From the NCBI GenBank assembly GCA_003254905.1, contig QANU01005145.1:84011-148010 (forward strand): a stretch of DNA of 64,000 bases, in the 5' to 3' direction. Shown here one piece after another: positions 1 through 11,880 of the stretch. Below the pieces are notes generated by a model that worked only from the letters and a program-made list of their open reading frames with translations, did not search any database and was not told where the DNA came from. Numbering within the stretch: position 1 is the stretch's first letter; every line of letters begins with the position of its first letter. A program made the position numbers and the translations under genes. This DNA comes from Nissolia schottii (taxonomy: Eukaryota > Streptophyta > Magnoliopsida > Fabales > Fabaceae).

Positions 1-199
1 TTATTATTTCATCCAATTTCATTCCATATCCCGTTTTTTTTTTCTCTTCAAATTGGGAAGTAAAAGATGAAATGAGAGTAAAATTCAAATTGTTTCATTC
101 GATTTCGCTGCTGTATTATTTCCAGACAAGGAAGTAAAATAGAAATATTATTTGAACATATTATATTATGTGCGGATATATTTAGTATATATATAATAT

Positions 200-765
200 A
201 TTATGGAACCCTATTATGAGTTTACGATTTTATTACAAAAAATGGGTTTATAATTTTATCACACAAAATGAGTTATCACTCATGTAAACTCTTTTTAAGG
301 AAACTTGTACGAGTTTAAGTAAACTTTCAATTTTATTAGCGAGTTTACGAGTTGAAATCTACGTACGAGTTTACTCCAAAATATATAAATTTGGTAACTT
401 TGTTAGATACTTAGTTAACTTTGTATGCGTTATACAATATCTATTGAGTTTACTAAGATAATTTTATATATTTATCATAATTGAACTAAGTTTATCAAAT
501 TATAAAGTAATACAGATACAAAATTAAGTATGACATAATTAAGTATCATGCATTAAGGTATATTTTATGATATTTCTTTTATTTATTTTATTTTAAAGTT
601 AACATTATTCAATGTCAATTATGAATACAAAATTTAATAATGTTTAGTTCTTAATTATATTGCTTATAATATATATTTTTTTACGTATGTAAACTCTTAC
701 GAGTTTTCGATTAGAGTTTGTTAAAGCTTCATAAATTTACTTAAACTCTCGAATTTGATAACTTT
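200..765. mobile_element. hAT-related non-autonomous element (MITE-like), copy 1
   Basis: The stretch is full of short words such as GAGTTTACGAG and AAACTCGTA on both strands. Its right end, CTCGAATTTGATAACTT, is the reverse complement of the terminus of the hAT element at 19701 (AAGGTTATCAAACTCGAGAG). The same words crowd the ends of that element at 19701-19765 and 28340-28522, as expected for hAT subterminal repeats. The left end is not clear, so the start is approximate and no target-site duplication is claimed. Confidence 0.5.
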
Positions 766-1650
766 AAATGTTAATATGAGTGAGTATGGTAGTACACCAG
801 TATCATGGTAAACCGAGTGTTAAAGTACAACAATATCAAGATAAAAAAGTATTGTGAATATTTATGTGAAAGGTATATTATTATATTTAACCGGTTAAGA
901 AAATTGAACCAATCGAGAGAAGGGTTTAATTGTTCACCTAGTTTAACTGAAGAGTTTGATTGCAGGATAATAAAATTTATATTTTATTATTTAGAAATAT
1001 ATATATATATATATATATAACATATAATTAATTATATGCTATAAAATAAATAAAAATTATTTAACAATATAAATATATTGTATACCATAATTTTTAACAT
1101 AAAAAAGCTATTAAAAAGGTGTTAGAAAGCAAACAATTTTATTAAGTCATTAACATTAGTGTAACCAAAAACATAATATATCGTTCATAGATCAAGCAAA
1201 ACATAATCCAACGACGTGGTTTTGATTATAGTTATGTAAACAGATGGAGAAGATATCATGTTACTCTATTACTAAAAACTTAAGTATTAAATTTTAAAAC
1301 TTAAAAAAAAAAACATATTAGTTCTGCTTTAAATATAATGAGCCGATTGTCCGGAGTAATTTGTGTTTCGATTTGAATTTTTGGATTCATTGGATCAATC
1401 TAATCCGATTTGGTCCCTTCAAATTGGCAAGTATACGATGAAATGAGAGGTAAAATTTACATTATTTATTTTCAAACCTTCCATTGTACTTTCAGACAAA
1501 GAAGTAAAAAGTTCTCTCTTTTCCACTGTTTGATATCCAAAGAAAAGTATAAGAATTTTTTTGTTTTACTTCAAAATTTACGTTCAATAAAGTTTGAACA
1601 TAAGACTTCATTAATATTACCCAAACTCCTCACTACTAAACTAATTGTAG

Positions 1651-1710
1651 TAGCTTAGAAACGTATACGATTGATCTATTTAGCTTAGAAACGTATACGA
1701 TTGATCTATT
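1651..1710. repeat. 30-bp perfect tandem duplication
   Basis: A 30-base unit beginning TAGCTTAGAAACGTATACGA occurs twice head to tail. The partner segment has a single, slightly diverged unit at about 17721-17750. The duplication therefore arose after the 3.6 kb segment was copied, or was lost from the other copy. Confidence 0.85.
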
Positions 1711-2929
1711 CTATTCCATTTCATCCCATTAATCTATAATTTCAACTCACCTAAATTAAATTAAAAACCTAAAGCCAGTCTTGCAATTTGAGCTAATATA
1801 GAGCTCTTCTCTTCATAGTCTATATGTAATGATGAATTTGTCTATCCCTAAGCTGCTACACGAAACAATCGACATTCAAGTTGGAACACAAAAGTTTACT
1901 CAATAGTCAATATAGTTCTAGCTAAAACTAGTCCCCTTCGTATTTGATGAGATTAGGTCAACTTCAACTATACATAAGTTTAGTTAATATATCACAAGAG
2001 TTATATATAGATATGATAAGGAAATGATAACTTCACTCCCTCTAGGTGAATGATGGCAAACTTTTTTCTTTTAATTGGACTAAAATCTCGGATTATCTTT
2101 TCTCAATAAATTTAAGTAATTATGTCCAATTTAATAATTGATGACATCATTAATCATATAAATAAAATTTGCTTTCTCCTAATAACTAATAATTTCATTA
2201 ATACAAAAAAAAAATACCAACACCATGAAAAACTTCTATTTTTTATTTAAAATATAGTACTGTAATCTTTTTTTAATTAAAACCATGTAAAAATATTGAG
2301 TTTAATTCTATGGGATAAAAGATTAGAGAATAACTTGTTGGGTGAGAGTAGCAATAAAGGGGGAAAAACATGTTTGATTGCACTTAACTTGGAGGGTGTT
2401 TCTATTAATGAGATATATTGAACAAAATTGGTGAAGTGAATGATAAATAAGAGAAAGAGGGAGAGAGTTTTGTGTTTTGGACCCCTGAATATTACTTAAG
2501 GATGTTTATTTGTAATATATTATAGATTAATGATACTGCAAACCGCTTACCAACTAATGGGCTTCATATTTAATCATATTCTTAAGAAACTTTTTGACAC
2601 CTAATATATGTGATTTTGTGACATAATTTTAAGGTTGGTTTGAACTTTCATTTTGCTAAATTTTCCATCATAAATGGTGTCACAATTAGCATAACAACGC
2701 AAGTCCTACATCTAACAACAAAAGGATGAGAAACCAACTTTTTTATAAAGGAAAAGGTGTTGCGAGCCTAATAACAACAACACAAGTTCCACATCGAACA
2801 ATACAAAGGGGGAAACAAATATTTTAATAAAGTTTTGATTTAATGGTTCATTGGTCTGGTGCAATCTGTTCACGTTTCTTTATTGGTTTGTTTATTGTTG
2901 AATATTAGTGAATTGAATAGTTGTGGAAT

Positions 2930-3420
2930 TATTTGCAAAGTTTTTGTCGTATTACTTGCAAAATTTATTGGGGTTTAAAAAAAGCTACAAATTTTGATAC
3001 GACGTGTAAATGTAAAATTTGTTGCAAAATTTACATGTGTAATTTCCTGTAAAATTTGTTGGGAATTCTACCTGCAAAAATTATTCCAAAATTTAACTGC
3101 AAAATTGTTGCAAAATCTACGTGCAAATTTTGTTGTGAAATTTTTCATGCGAAAAAATTCATATCAAAATTTGTAGCAAAATTCCTCCCAAATACCCAAC
3201 TGGCCACAAAAATTATCTGAGGAATTTTGCAGTTTCCTACAAAAAAAATCTGCAAGTAAGTATCTGTGGTTTTTGAAATTCTCAACTACCATTTACCTAC
3301 CACCTTATAATTTGTGAATTCCAATTCGTAGGAAAATCACAAGAATCGTGATTACCTGCAAAATTTTAAGGCAAAATTCTCAACAAAATTTGCAAGTAAT
3401 GAACAATTTTTTTTATAGTG
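2930..3420. mobile_element. CACTA-type transposon end, copy 1
   Basis: The right edge reads TTTTTTTTATAGTG. The partner copy has TTTTTTTTGTAGTG, whose complement CACTACAAAAAAAA is a canonical CACTA (En/Spm) terminus. Inside are many copies of GCAAAATTT and its complement, which fits the subterminal repeats of such elements. I could not find a left CACTA end or a transposase, so this is a terminal fragment or a short deletion derivative with unclear left limit. Confidence 0.6.
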
Positions 3421-3643
3421 TCAACATTATATGAGAACCATAAGATATAATAAAAAAATTTAATACAAACACACTATCTCTATCAAATCGCACTCTCCCT
3501 TGCTCTCACTTTCTACTCCATTTTTATATCACGTGAGTTTTTCTACATAATAAAAAAAAATGTATTAGTACTTATAAAAAAATGTATCAATATTTATAAA
3601 AAAAGAAGGTATCAACATATCTTTACAACATGCGAGTATCCAA

Positions 3644-3909
3644 GGTATTCATAAATTTATTTTCATAATCATAATAGTGTATTTTACGGATACCTTTGAG
3701 TCATAATTAAATTTCGATGATGATTGAAAATCGATGCAAATCTCGTGAAATTTCCGTGAGATTGCGAAACCATTACTTTGACTGCTATTTTGGACAAATA
3801 AATTTTTATAATTAAATTTCCAGTCTAAATAATCGTCTCGCATATTCTTTAATTTCACAAAATTATTAATTACGCAAAATCCTTATAAGGAAAAAATCGG
3901 GATATTACA
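3644..3909 (-). mobile_element. truncated Gypsy LTR end, duplicate of 39455-39720
   Basis: This stretch matches the last 265 bases of the LTR at 36767-39720. It ends in ATATTACA where that LTR ends in ATGTTACA. The rest of the LTR is missing and is replaced by the 3.6 kb segmental repeat. The junction shares the word CAAGGT with both parents, a short homology typical of recombination or template-switch joins. Confidence 0.75.
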
Positions 3910-5448
3910 GTGGGGTCCTATGCTTCAGTCATGACTCCGGTTGGGTCGTGACATAACCTAAGAAAAGAGAGAGCGAAAGTGTTAAGGAAGTAGTGCAAGT
4001 TTACAGGCTTCTTTTATAACAACTTTCTTATCTCACTCAAGTTATTCTTTCTGAGGTGGTACTCATAAAAGTTGACTACTAAGTATGAAATTGAGCTCCT
4101 TTTTTTTCTCTTCCACGAAGACTTAAGAAATTATTTTTATGTTAAAAAATATCATTATGTATATACCGTAAACCATTCTACTTTTATCAAAGAGTCGTTC
4201 TTCATATATCCATCATGTTAGACCTTCCTATGTGCCATAAGGTTTTAATGGATTTTTATCTACTAATCTCATAATCATTGGGGTACTTAATGGATGTTTT
4301 TAAACCAAATAAATTCATTTCATAGTCTTCTTAATATAACTTTATTGATAGACAAATATTTTATTTGTCAGATGTTATGTGTTAACCAAGACAAAATTTT
4401 GTCTTATTAATATATTTCTTTAAATATTTTACACATTTTGAAATGTTTACTGGAGATCCAATGATACTTAAATCACTAACTTATACTATAATAATTTATA
4501 AATTAGATTCAAACCCTCTTATTAAAATACATAGATAAATGAGATCATTTTCATAATTATTGACTCAAGCGATTGTGCCCTAATTGTTTTAATTCATATC
4601 AGAATTGTTGAAGTCTTAATGAACTAATTTCCCAAAAAAATTTATATGCTTCAACCATTTTAAATCATTGGGGATTTTTAGAAAATTTTGCTAGCTAGTA
4701 ATCCATATAAATAGGCTTATAGACCATGTCTAGTTTCTTTATTAAGTACCAGAATAAAATTAAATCCACCATAGGAGAACATATCTCTATATAGTTAATG
4801 TCAAGTTTTCTAAAAAGCCTTGTGTTATAAGTCGTGCTTTCTCATCTTTCCCCATTTCATTTTTGCACAAAAACCCATTCGTATCCCATTGGCTTTACAC
4901 CTTCTGATGCTTGATAATAGATTCCAAAAACTTCATATTTTTCAAGTGAAGTTGATTTTAATATAAATTGCATCTTTTCGCATTGGTCAATCATTTCTCT
5001 GTCAACATTCTTTGATAGATTTTTATCCAATATCCTCATCTTACTTTATTATTTCAATAGAAACATTATGTACAAATAACATTGTCAACATTAATATGAT
5101 TTCGAACGGTTACATATTTTTCATGAAGACATAATTCATCGAGATCTCTTGATTTTTGTCATTTTTCAGGTACTTGAACCACTTCTGGAGTTTCATCAAT
5201 AGTTATGTCTTTGAGGCTCTTTTTGGGTACTTGCATCTATATTATGACCATCTTCATTAATTGTTCCCTTCCATTTTAAAGGAACTTTCATATTTGGAAC
5301 CGACTGTGCTATCACGCTTCAAATGTGACTTACTATTTGCGCTAATAGGTTGTTCTTCTAGGACACAAACTTAAATTTGAACATTAATTTGAAGCTGGTA
5401 TATGAGCATTCATAACTCTCTTTGTGTTAGTAAATAAATATGTCAGTT
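3910..5448 (-). pseudogene. Copia reverse transcriptase relic (minus strand), copy 1
   Basis: Read on the minus strand, this is a badly decayed Copia pol gene. The clearest part is 4857-5039, which contains EVFG, then EGVKPMGYEWVFVQK, the N-terminal reverse-transcriptase signature (family pattern: KPVGYKWVFVRK). Downstream follow ARLITQGF, AYLYG and NKTKFCLG, in the order expected for Copia RT, but separated by stops and frameshifts. No catalytic YVDD box is intact. The same relic with the same breaks is at 39721-41276, so it was already dead when this block was duplicated. It encodes nothing functional. Confidence 0.75.
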
Positions 5449-5453
5449 GATCT

Positions 5454-5901
5454 TGTTGGAAATTTATATTTCTAATATTTGTGGCTCATATTCGTTAACG
5501 ATTATATTAGCTATTTATCATAAATGGCTTAATTTGGTGATCTAATTATTTAGTTAAAAGCCTGTTAGACTTAAAGAAAAATGAATGTGGGCCCAAATGG
5601 TTTCTGCTAGTATTAGCCCATCAGGGGATAATGGGAACCTTGATGAGCTTAAATATATCAGGAACGGTTATGGTCCCCAACACACACCAGATCAGAAAGC
5701 GTTTCATTTCTCCCCTGAAGAGAAACAGAAGGTCCCATTGAGGAACTAAGGAGGTTTAGTTGAGGAAGACCATGAAACCAACGCTCTCGTTCGTGATCAG
5801 TTGCACCAAAGGATTCTTATCGCTAAACCATGGATACAGGTATTTATGTAATCCTATAATCCTTAGTAATCTGACGTGATGTAAATCGTTAATTTCTAAC
5901 A
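5454..5901 (+). mobile_element. Copia 5' LTR
   Basis: It starts TGTTGGAAATT and ends TTTCTAACA, a typical Copia LTR pair of termini, and is 448 bp long. The five bases before it, GATCT (5449-5453), are the target site. The homologous block at 41277-41737 carries the same LTR at the same GATCT site as a solo LTR. Here the LTR is followed at once by a primer-binding site, so it is the 5' LTR of a plus-strand element. No 3' LTR with a flanking GATCT was found in the window. Confidence 0.85.
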
Positions 5902-5903
5902 AG

Positions 5904-5915
5904 TTGTATCAGAGC
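5904..5915 (+). promoter_or_regulatory. Copia primer-binding site (initiator tRNA-Met)
   Basis: TTGTATCAGAGC lies two bases after the 5' LTR. The usual plant Copia primer site, complementary to initiator methionine tRNA, is TGGTATCAGAGC, so one base differs. It fixes the orientation of the element as plus. Confidence 0.8.
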
Positions 5916-7883
5916 CACGCATTATTGTCAAGTTATTAGGATTTGTGCTTTGGATGATTTGGAAAATTGAAATTTGTGCTTATAGTTTCCGCTGCACTAT
6001 AGTATGTCGATAATTTGGTTATTCAATTTTTCCAAATTTTATGAACCCTAAAATTGTTAATTTGTGAATTTGGGAATTTTTTTACAACCCTAAATCAACT
6101 TTCCTAACATCATCCATGTTGATAAAATTCAAGCAATTTTCATTAACCATGACATTAAGCAATTTACATAACATGGATAGCACCTCAGCAATGGATAGCA
6201 CATAATATTGAGAAAACCATGGACCACGAGATTACATGACCACGAGCCATGGATAAAGAACGCAACCCGCGATGCTACCGTTTCGTTTCGCCGCCGTTGT
6301 GTTGTGCTGTGCGGTGAGGCACTGACAGCGAGGAAACATTCCGTGGTCGTGTGGCTGTGTGGTGTCGGCGGCGTTAGCTGCTAGTTCCGTGGTGGTTTTG
6401 GTGCCGCGAGCTTGCTACCGTGATTTGCGGTTGGTGTGGTGCGGCGGCGTGTGCCGTGATTTACGCCACGATTGCCGCCATGACTTGTGAAAGCAATCCG
6501 CAAATTGGTCGTGACTTGCGGAAGCAACCTGCAAATCTGCTTCTAGAATTGCAGAGGAGTGGTGGTTGCTGTTTTTGGGTTTTATTGTTAAAAAAAAACC
6601 TGAATTAGGGTTTCCTTTGGTGAAATGAGCTCCGGTTTCCTTCTTTGTTTTTCAATTGCTGAATATATGGGATGTTGTATCCTTCTTTGTTTAATTGCTG
6701 AATATATGGGATGTTGTTTCCTTTTTTGTTTCATTTGTGATTAAGAAAATTTCTGAATATATGCCCACCGTTTGTGATTTCCTATTTGCTGCATATATCC
6801 ATTACTGTTTGTGATTCTAATTTCTGAATATATGCCCACCGTTTGAAATTTATGCCATTAACCAAGCCAATATTGCTTAATGTAAGAACGATGGACTATT
6901 TTTTTTTTGTGTTTTGCATAATGGGCCAATATGTGCTATGAAATTCTAATTTGGTAAAGGTTGTTATTGGCTAACCATGATATGGACTATTACGGCCATA
7001 ATATGGGCTGCAGCCTATTTATTTATCTGGGCAATTAATTATTTGCCTTGATTTGGTGAAGGTTAACTATATGGGCCGTTTTTGTTCTGGATTAAATTGG
7101 CTAGTTGAATTTTTTTTTCTCATACAAAATGGGCCTTTTCTAACAAGAAGGTAATTTTAATTTTATCTCCCATAAAATTATAACAATGTTTCCATTTACT
7201 AAGGAAGACTAAATGGGCATTGGTTTCGGATTGGGTTGATAAAGGACAATGGGCCATTATGTTTTCTGCTTATGACTTTGTTGTTTTGTGGAATGGGCCA
7301 CTATCGTTTCTGCTTTTTTTGTTAAAAGATTTGTTTTTGTTTTGAATATGGATGAGCCCTTTATTATTTTGGAGAAATGCAAACAATATTATACGGGTTA
7401 ATAAAATCAATTGACGCCGACATCAGACATTATGGTTTAGTCTGTGACTAGCGCTATTGATTTAAAAGGCGATTAATTTAAAGAGTTCGGAAATATTTGA
7501 CCATTTAACCTTGAGGTAATTTGGGTAACCGAAAGGATTAATTAATTTTTGTTATTTATGCGAATAATAATCAGCCCAAAGGAAGTTTATTACTTGGCCA
7601 AATAATGAATATTAAACATTCAACTTATTTTCTATTAATTATGCAAGCATTAATTGGCCCAAAGGAAGATTATTATTTGGCCAATTTATAGAAAATATAT
7701 GTGGTAATAAACAAGTTGCAAATTCTCATGTTTCCATGTGAATATTTAGTCGGTCCAAAGAAAGGCTAAATATTTGACAGGATATTTGAACAATTTTTTT
7801 TTGATACTTTTAATCCTCTTGTGTGATTTGGATTCAATTATTTATAAAGAAATCAGTTTTGAGATGAATTGACTGAGACAATA
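5916..7883 (+). mobile_element. Copia untranslated leader, first part
   Basis: This follows the primer-binding site and has no long open frame. It contains GC-richer sequence at 6240-6560, then repeats of GAATATATGGGATGTTGT and GAATATATGCCCACCGTTTG at 6657-6845, and many ATGGGCC words at 6920-7330. At 7571, 7650 and 7748 lie three copies of a roughly 38-bp motif of the type GGCCCAAAGGAAGATTATTA followed by TTTGGCCAA. The same motif recurs at 12740 and 12961, beyond the Gypsy insertion, which shows the leader continues there. No gag or pol of this element is recognised. Confidence 0.55.
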
Positions 7884-8075
7884 TGTAACACCCCTACTTT
7901 CAGTCTACGCGATCGTCGTAACACTGATTATAGGGTTGTTATCTTCATTGGTTGGGTTACTATTAGCCCCTACTTTTCACTTTGCAGATATTGATTACGC
8001 GAAAATATGGACCGTTTTGAAAATCGTTCTCATACTGTATCAGTTTTAAATTAGGAGTCGTGTGTGATCATGGAA

Positions 8076-8110
<35 letters not shown>

Positions 8111-11100
8111 CACAAACGCTGACGTATATGGCAGTTAAGGTGACAATATGCCAGGAAGAGTATAAATATACATATAAGTACAACTAAGGTCCAAAACGTA
8201 ATTACACATATCGTACTAATAAGTAGTTACACAAAAAGTTATCAAAAGTCATAGATCATTACATAAAATATCTATCGTTCTAACGCGAACATCGTCACTG
8301 TGCTCCGGTCTTGGAGTTGTCCTGTCGTAGTCGTCCGTCACCTATCACGCATCTCGCGCGTCAATCCATTCGCTTTGCATACCTGGACCCATAAGGAGTG
8401 GGGGTGAGAACTCTTCATCCTCAATGGGAGTCCCTAGCATTACCTATCGTTTCATTACTCCGTTATCTTCCAGGCCACTCAGGAGATCTCTAGGTGTTCA
8501 TGCATACTAAGTCCCTACTGATTATTATCTTTCTCTAGGTCCTGAATGTCTTTATCTACTTTACTAGGTGATCGGGGATCTAGTCTTTCTTATGTAGGTT
8601 CTCGTGCTTATTAACTTCCTTCGCGTATATACATAGGTCGTCTCGAGCGTTCTCTTGACGATACTTACTTAAACTGGGGGTCTCTTACGCATACTGGCTC
8701 ACCCGGGTTAGCATCCTTCTTCTCATTATTTATCATCTTTGTCCTCTCGAGTCCTTCCACTCTTGTAACCGTGGCCTCTGGTTACAACCTGCTTCTAACT
8801 CCCTATTGATGACGACCAGGCAGCGCTCTAACCTGGGTGGTTGCGATCCACCCATGCAACTAGGGTCATTATCGCACATCAATAGAGATAATCATCCACC
8901 TAGTGGGATGGCGAGGGGCTGGCCCTTGCGACGCAACCAAGCGTGGACTCACTTATCATCATCATTACATCATCAACATGGCTTAGGTGTGACGTCACCC
9001 TCATCATTTATCATTTCTTTCTTTCATTCACTCTTTCTTTTCATTTCTTATCATTGACCAATCCACCTTGTGGGACTGGTGAGGGGCTTGTCCGTAGACG
9101 TGCCAAGAGAGGGATTCCTATCATATAACTACATATTGACTGCTAAGGCACACCAGACCCTTTTGTCCGGAATCCTTCTTCAGATATCATGGTTCCCTAG
9201 GGTTCAATTATGCTCTTTTTATAACATTAGGTGATGACCTCTAGTTATCTACGGTCATCCTAAGACGTAATGCGACCGAGTCCTCATGATGCATACTATT
9301 TATAAGTACAACGTATAATGACATAGTTACTCTATCATGGTACATAAAATTCAAAGGTTTTGTGCTTTGTTGGAGTGTGCGGGCCCATGGAAACAGAATT
9401 TGCTACATCAATGAAAGTGAGCTAAAAATATAATGGCAATATATAATATAACAACTAAAAACAATTATTGTAGTATTATGCTGTTGAAAAGTCATATAAA
9501 ACTACTTATATTTTAAGTTACAATAAATATTATAAGGTGCAGTGCGCTTATATTAGGTATAAAACTCACTACTAATAAAAGTACTAAGTAAATTGTAGCT
9601 AGTTATAAAAATTTATAGTATTTACACCCATTTTATTAAAATCATTGTATAGGGAAATATGGTTGTCTTGCTAGTGCTGCTTATCAAAGACTTTTACGTA
9701 CTTACTGTTAATGGTATTTATTTTACTTAGTGACTACTATTATGTTTGGATACTTCGTTATGCGTAAATTATATATTAAGGATAGTATTACAATTAATGT
9801 GCCAGTAATGTACAACAAAAAAAAATCCTATAAACAGATCATAGTAAGGCACGAGAAAGTGCTATATATTTATATATATAAAATTTAACTTATAATTTAT
9901 AAACAGCTGATGTTGTGATGATTGATTCTAATTGAAGGTAAAAATAATTGTATATATTACATACGTGGTGCATTGACTTGCTACTCTATGATATATACTC
10001 ATATTACATAATATAGGTTATTGTTGGGAAATGTCTGGACATACTCACAGCGTAAGTTTTCATTTTAGTTTGTAAATTTCAAGCGGTCTGAGGCTCTCCC
10101 ACACAGCTACAGCAAATACAATTATATTTATCTAACTTCACAAAAACACTAAATCCTTTATTTGTCATACTAAGCATATTTTCTACATAAAATTTACTAC
10201 GTTATATTTTCACATAAACATACATAAAACATCATAAAAATCACATAGACAGTGGGTCTAGGATTACCCACAAATATAGTTATATTTTTCTAACCTCAAA
10301 AAATGTCTAAAATCATCTATGCCTCATAGTAAACATATTTTTCACATAAAATCTACTAAATCAGTATCTCAGATATAAGCACATAAAGCAACATAAATAT
10401 CCACATAGACAGTGGGCATAGGGTTACCCACCTCCAAATCCAGTTTAAAAACGGTAGAAGTGAAAAGGAAAATTTTCTGAGCACTTTCATGACGATCCTA
10501 CTATTTTTCTGGCATCCGGCAGCACATCAGCAATGCACAAACGGCACCAACAGAGAAAGAGAGAAAAACAGAACGACAGGAACTGAAGCACAAATGCTTC
10601 AGGGCATGCCTATTTATGGGCAACTCCCCCACCGGCCACCGTCCTTGCTTAATTAATATATATGTATTATTATATTATATTATAAATATCTATTCAACCT
10701 TCTCCCATTTTCTTTCTTCACGTTTTTTTTTCCTCTCTTTTTTTTTTCCTTTCTTTGCTGGCAGTGGGCATCCGTAGACTTGGACAATGGTCATGGCCAT
10801 GTAGTGAATTTTGATTATGTTTGATTGCGTTTTATCGTTTACAGTCTTGGTGTTTCGCTTAAGGTTATCCGAAAAATATTTCAGATGTACCATCGCGATC
10901 TACTAATTTTCCTTATTAGTAGTTTAATTTCGGTTGGGGTATTCTTGAATTTATTTTCAAGTTAGTGTATTTTACGGACTCCTTTGAGTCGTAATTAAAT
11001 TCCGGTAATGACCGAAATAGACCCAAATCTAGTGAAAATCTCGCGAGATTGTGAAATCACTATTTTGACGGATATTTTTAGGAATTAAATTTAATAATTT

Positions 11101-11178
11101 AATTTTTCAGTCTTAATAATTGACTTGCATTCATTTATTACGCGAAATCTTTGTAAGGGAAAAATCCGGGATGTTACA
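7884..11178 (-). mobile_element. Gypsy (Tekay/Del-like) LTR A, minus orientation
   Basis: It begins TGTAACACCCCTAC and ends GGGATGTTACA, so both edges are TG...CA, with a length of 3295 bp. Orientation is minus because the flanking internal sequence at 11179 reads, on the minus strand, GGGGCGAAATTCTTTTAAGG just before TGTAACATCC, the usual 3' end of chromovirus-type Gypsy elements. It shares blocks with LTRs B (36767-39720) and C (22183-25521), including the paired words GGACTGGTGAGGGGCTTGTC and GACGTGCCAAGAGA. An (AT)n tract lies at about 8084-8106. No matching 5-bp target duplication was found, so the outer edge may be rearranged. Confidence 0.8.
10611..10618 (-). promoter_or_regulatory. 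TATA box of Gypsy LTR A
   Basis: On the minus strand this reads CATAAATA, about 560 bases into the LTR from its transcriptional start side. LTR B has CTATAAAT in a similar position (39175-39182). The matching positions support its being the retrotransposon promoter. Confidence 0.45.
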
Positions 11179-11880
11179 TTCCACCCCTTAAAAGAATTTC
11201 GCCCCGAAATTCCAGCGTTGCAGAATTTTCAGGTAGCTTCTTTCCCAACTAAAGTCTTTATCCATTACCATCTACTTACCCTGACCGAGATCGTCCATCT
11301 CTGGTGACCCTTCCGTTGTCGTGACAAATATTAGTCGTGGTTGCTGTGCTGTGGGTAAGGTTACGATGCAAGTTTTAAAGAAGCAGTCATTTTTCTTGCA
11401 TTGGTTCTTGTTGTTGCTGTCATTGGTCTTGAACTCGGAAAAGTCTCTTTCGTCATTTGTCTTGTTGTGGCCCTCCTTGCACAACCATCTTCCTCTTACC
11501 CTTCTTGTCTCCATGAGTTCCCAAGCTCTCCACGTACGTCCCAACGTATCTGCTCAGCCCTTCCAAATTGGTTGTGTTTTCCCCGTCCGACATGTCTCCT
11601 TGGTGTCACTCCCATAACTTGGCTTCCTTCTGAGTCCTGAGGTTCCTGGGGAAATATATGCTGGCAATTACTGTCTTGAATTTACTCTTGGTAAGTTGGA
11701 CCTCCACTTACTCCCGAGGGGTCTGACGGCGTCCCACCACGCTTCGGCTGCGCCTTTCACGTGGTGATACAGACCTTTGGACATCGGTGCGCAGAATTCT
11801 CTTGAAAACTTTCTCAAACTCTAAGATCCAATTGTCCATTTGTCTTGGTTTCCTAAGCCCTTCGTAGCTTTCTGGTAGGC
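11179..11880 (-). pseudogene. Gypsy gag remnant fused to the element's 3' end
   Basis: On the minus strand, from about 11870 downward, fragments of a Gypsy Gag protein appear in order but in different frames: WILEFEKVFKRI, then YHHVKGAAEAWWDAVRP, then YFPRNLRTQKEAKLWE, then GDMSDGEN and LEGLSRYVG. This is the standard order of a plant Gypsy capsid domain. At least two frameshifts and an in-frame stop break it. The gag remnant runs within a few hundred bases into the 3' untranslated end and LTR A, so protease, reverse transcriptase, RNase H and integrase have all been deleted. It is a dead, internally deleted copy. Confidence 0.7.

Larger units (their letters stand above)
1..3643. repeat. 3.6 kb segmental duplication, copy 1
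   Basis: This stretch matches 16121-19706 in the same orientation along its whole length. It starts at base 1, so the left boundary lies outside the window. It ends at the words GAGTATCCAAGGT, after which the two copies diverge: this copy runs into Gypsy LTR sequence and the other into the terminus of an hAT element. Identity is patchy. About 804-1087 and 2131-2635 look identical to the partner, while 195-780 and 1170-1700 carry many substitutions and small indels. No gene is recognised in it. A 71-codon open frame at 805-1020 is conserved in both copies but ends in an (AT)n run and lies in an identical patch, so its conservation is not evidence of coding. Confidence 0.9.

Noticed and set aside
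805..1020. A conserved 71-codon frame present in both copies (805-1020 and 16874-17089)
   Set aside because: It lies in a patch where the two copies are identical at the DNA level, so conservation carries no coding information. It ends in an AT microsatellite and has no recognisable domain.
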